Below, one piece after another: positions 8,043 through 9,139 of a stretch of 9,139 nucleotides of DNA. The notes below the pieces were generated by a model that was given only the letters and a program-made list of their open reading frames with translations, made no database searches and was not told the origin of the DNA. Where the stretch lies: the NCBI GenBank assembly GCA_023454395.1, contig JAEYFY010000180.1, positions 1 through 9,139 of the forward strand, written 5' to 3'. Made by a program: the position numbers and the translations under genes. This stretch comes from Pseudomonadota bacterium. GTDB taxonomy: Bacteria > Pseudomonadota > Gammaproteobacteria > Enterobacterales > Enterobacteriaceae. Within the stretch, counting starts at the first letter, position 1, and each line of letters opens with the position of its first letter.

Positions 8043-8621
8043 TCAGTTAAGGTAAGTAAATGCGGTGGTTACTTTTACTACTCCTTTGGTTTCGCTGGCA
8101 ATTTTTGCAACAGCAGCCCCTTCTTGGCGAGTTAAAATACCAAATAAGAACACTTCACCATTTTCAGTGATCACTTTTACAGATGAGGATTTTACTGAAT
8201 CACTGCCTAAAATTTGAGAGCGAACTTTGGTTGTTAGCCATGTATCTGAAGATGCAGTGCCTAATGTCACAGGCTCGCCTTGGCGCACTTCGTTGTAGAC
8301 GTTATTTACCCCTTCAACCTGACTTGCGACTTGTTTTGCTGTATTCGCAACAGACATATCAGGGCTTTGACCTGTTAACAGAATATTGCCTTGATAAGCG
8401 GTAGCGACAATACGTGAATTGCTTTTCTTGATTTGTTCGTTTTTGTTTAGAGCACCAGAAACACGCGCTTCCAAGGTACCATCGTCAACTTGTTGCCCTA
8501 ATGAGCGAGGATCGGTTGCAGTTTTACCCGCAACTGCGGCCGTGCCGACAACAGCTGCGCCGATACAACCTTGCAGTAAAAGTGCAGAACACAGCACTGC
8601 AGTGATAGGAAGCAATTTCAT
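8043..8621 (-). CDS. dolP: DolP (YraP), outer-membrane BON-domain lipoprotein
   Basis: A 192-residue lipoprotein, matching E. coli DolP/YraP (191) in length and recognisable sequence. The N-terminal signal peptide ends in the lipobox LQGC with lipidated Cys19, followed by an Ala/Gly-rich segment; residue Ile20 gives no inner-membrane retention signal, so it should go to the outer membrane. Two BON domains follow at about 47-115 and 125-192, with LTGQSPD and VYNEVRQGEP between them and ending VTTAFTYLN. In E. coli DolP supports envelope integrity and BAM-related quality control at division sites. AAGGAG (8627-8632 on the minus strand) is 5 bases from the ATG and overlaps the diaA stop, so the two genes are probably coupled, as in the E. 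coli yraN-diaA-dolP cluster. It converges on ureG with a hairpin between. Confidence 0.95.
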   Translation of the reverse strand: MKLLPITAVLCSALLLQGCIGAAVVGTAAVAGKTATDPRSLGQQVDDGTLEARVSGALNKNEQIKKSNSRIVATAYQGNILLTGQSPDMSVANTAKQVASQVEGVNNVYNEVRQGEPVTLGTASSDTWLTTKVRSQILGSDSVKSSSVKVITENGEVFLFGILTRQEGAAVAKIASETKGVVKVTTAFTYLN

Positions 8622-8630
8622 AGTAACTCC

Positions 8631-9139
8631 TTAGTCATCCTGATGTGGGAATAATGTATTATCAATCAAATCACAGAGACAATTGACTGTTAGCATCTGA
8701 ACTTCCTGTATTCTGACGGTACGTTGAGATGGAATACGAATTTCAACGTCTTGAGGACCTAATAATCCGGCAAGCTCTCCGCCATCATAACCTGTTAATG
8801 CAACAATGGTCATATCTCGTGTAACAGCAGCTTCAACGGCTTTAATAATACTTCTGCTGTTACCATGCGTTGAGATAGCAAGTAGCACATCTCCAGCTTG
8901 ACCTAATGCACGCACTTGTTTTGCATAGATTTCATCGTGCTGCTGATTCCCCATAATTGCAGTCATCACAACGCTATCTGTGTTTAACGATAATGCAGGC
9001 AAGCTTGGGCGCTCAGTTTCAAAACGATGGATCATGCTTGCGGCAAATCGCTGTGCTGTTGCTGCTGAGCTACCGTTTCCACAGCTTAATATTTTATGGC
9101 CGTTTAACAAAGATTGAACCATCATCATGGCGGCTCTGG
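8631..9139 (-). CDS. diaA: DiaA, DnaA-associating SIS-domain protein (5' end outside window)
   Basis: A partial gene, cut by the window edge. The reading frame stays open to 9139, with codons for Arg-Ala-Ala upstream of the first Met at 9128, which matches the internal RAAM region of E. coli DiaA (196 residues). About 28 N-terminal residues should therefore lie beyond the window, and the ATG at 9128 is not the real start. The visible part holds the SIS phosphosugar-binding fold: [47 protein letters not shown] and [16 protein letters not shown], ending NTLFPHQDD. In E. coli DiaA binds DnaA as a tetramer and promotes timely assembly of initiation complexes at oriC. Its stop codon overlaps the dolP ribosome site. 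A GmhA-like sedoheptulose isomerase is the main alternative, but the C-terminal sequence fits DiaA. Confidence 0.93.
   Translation of the reverse strand, partial: RAAMMMVQSLLNGHKILSCGNGSSAATAQRFAASMIHRFETERPSLPALSLNTDSVVMTAIMGNQQHDEIYAKQVRALGQAGDVLLAISTHGNSRSIIKAVEAAVTRDMTIVALTGYDGGELAGLLGPQDVEIRIPSQRTVRIQEVQMLTVNCLCDLIDNTLFPHQDD

Overview
The window is a chromosomal segment of an enterobacterium of the Proteus type. Three things point there: the urease operon order ureD-A-B-C-E-F-G, a divergent AraC-family ureR about 490 bp upstream of ureD (the arrangement known from Proteus mirabilis), and low-GC flanking genes that are clear orthologues of Escherichia coli elbB, mtgA, dolP and diaA. Genus Proteus is an inference from memory of these families. 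The species cannot be fixed, and details such as the interrupted His tail of UreE and a 296-residue UreR suggest it need not be P. mirabilis itself.

Layout. Positions 139-1508 (+) hold elbB and mtgA, a core-genome pair involved in glyoxal/DJ-1-like metabolism and peptidoglycan synthesis. Positions 1514-2404 (-) hold ureR, converging on mtgA with only 5 bp between the stop codons. Positions 2405-2896 form a long AT-rich divergent control region with a candidate UreR site, candidate -10 elements, T-tracts and several inverted repeats. Positions 2897-7929 (+) hold seven tightly packed urease genes, with gaps of 8-26 bp and one 4-bp overlap. Positions 7930-8042 carry three stacked inverted repeats, including a perfect 15-bp terminator-like stem. 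Positions 8043-9139 (-) hold dolP and a diaA cut by the window edge.

How the genes work together. UreA, UreB and UreC form the nickel urease that hydrolyses urea to ammonia and carbamate. UreC keeps every nickel ligand and catalytic residue. UreD, UreF and UreG form the activation complex, with UreG as the GTPase, and UreE delivers nickel through a conserved His and a C-terminal His tail. UreR, by family precedent, senses urea and activates both its own promoter and that of ureD. No nickel transporter is encoded here.

I see no undescribed biological system. The catalytic cassette is a complete, intact and well-known urease locus. The parts worth a second look are the divergent control region and ureD leader, the tight convergence of mtgA and ureR, the repeat array after ureG, and the position of the cassette between two blocks that are far apart in E. 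coli.
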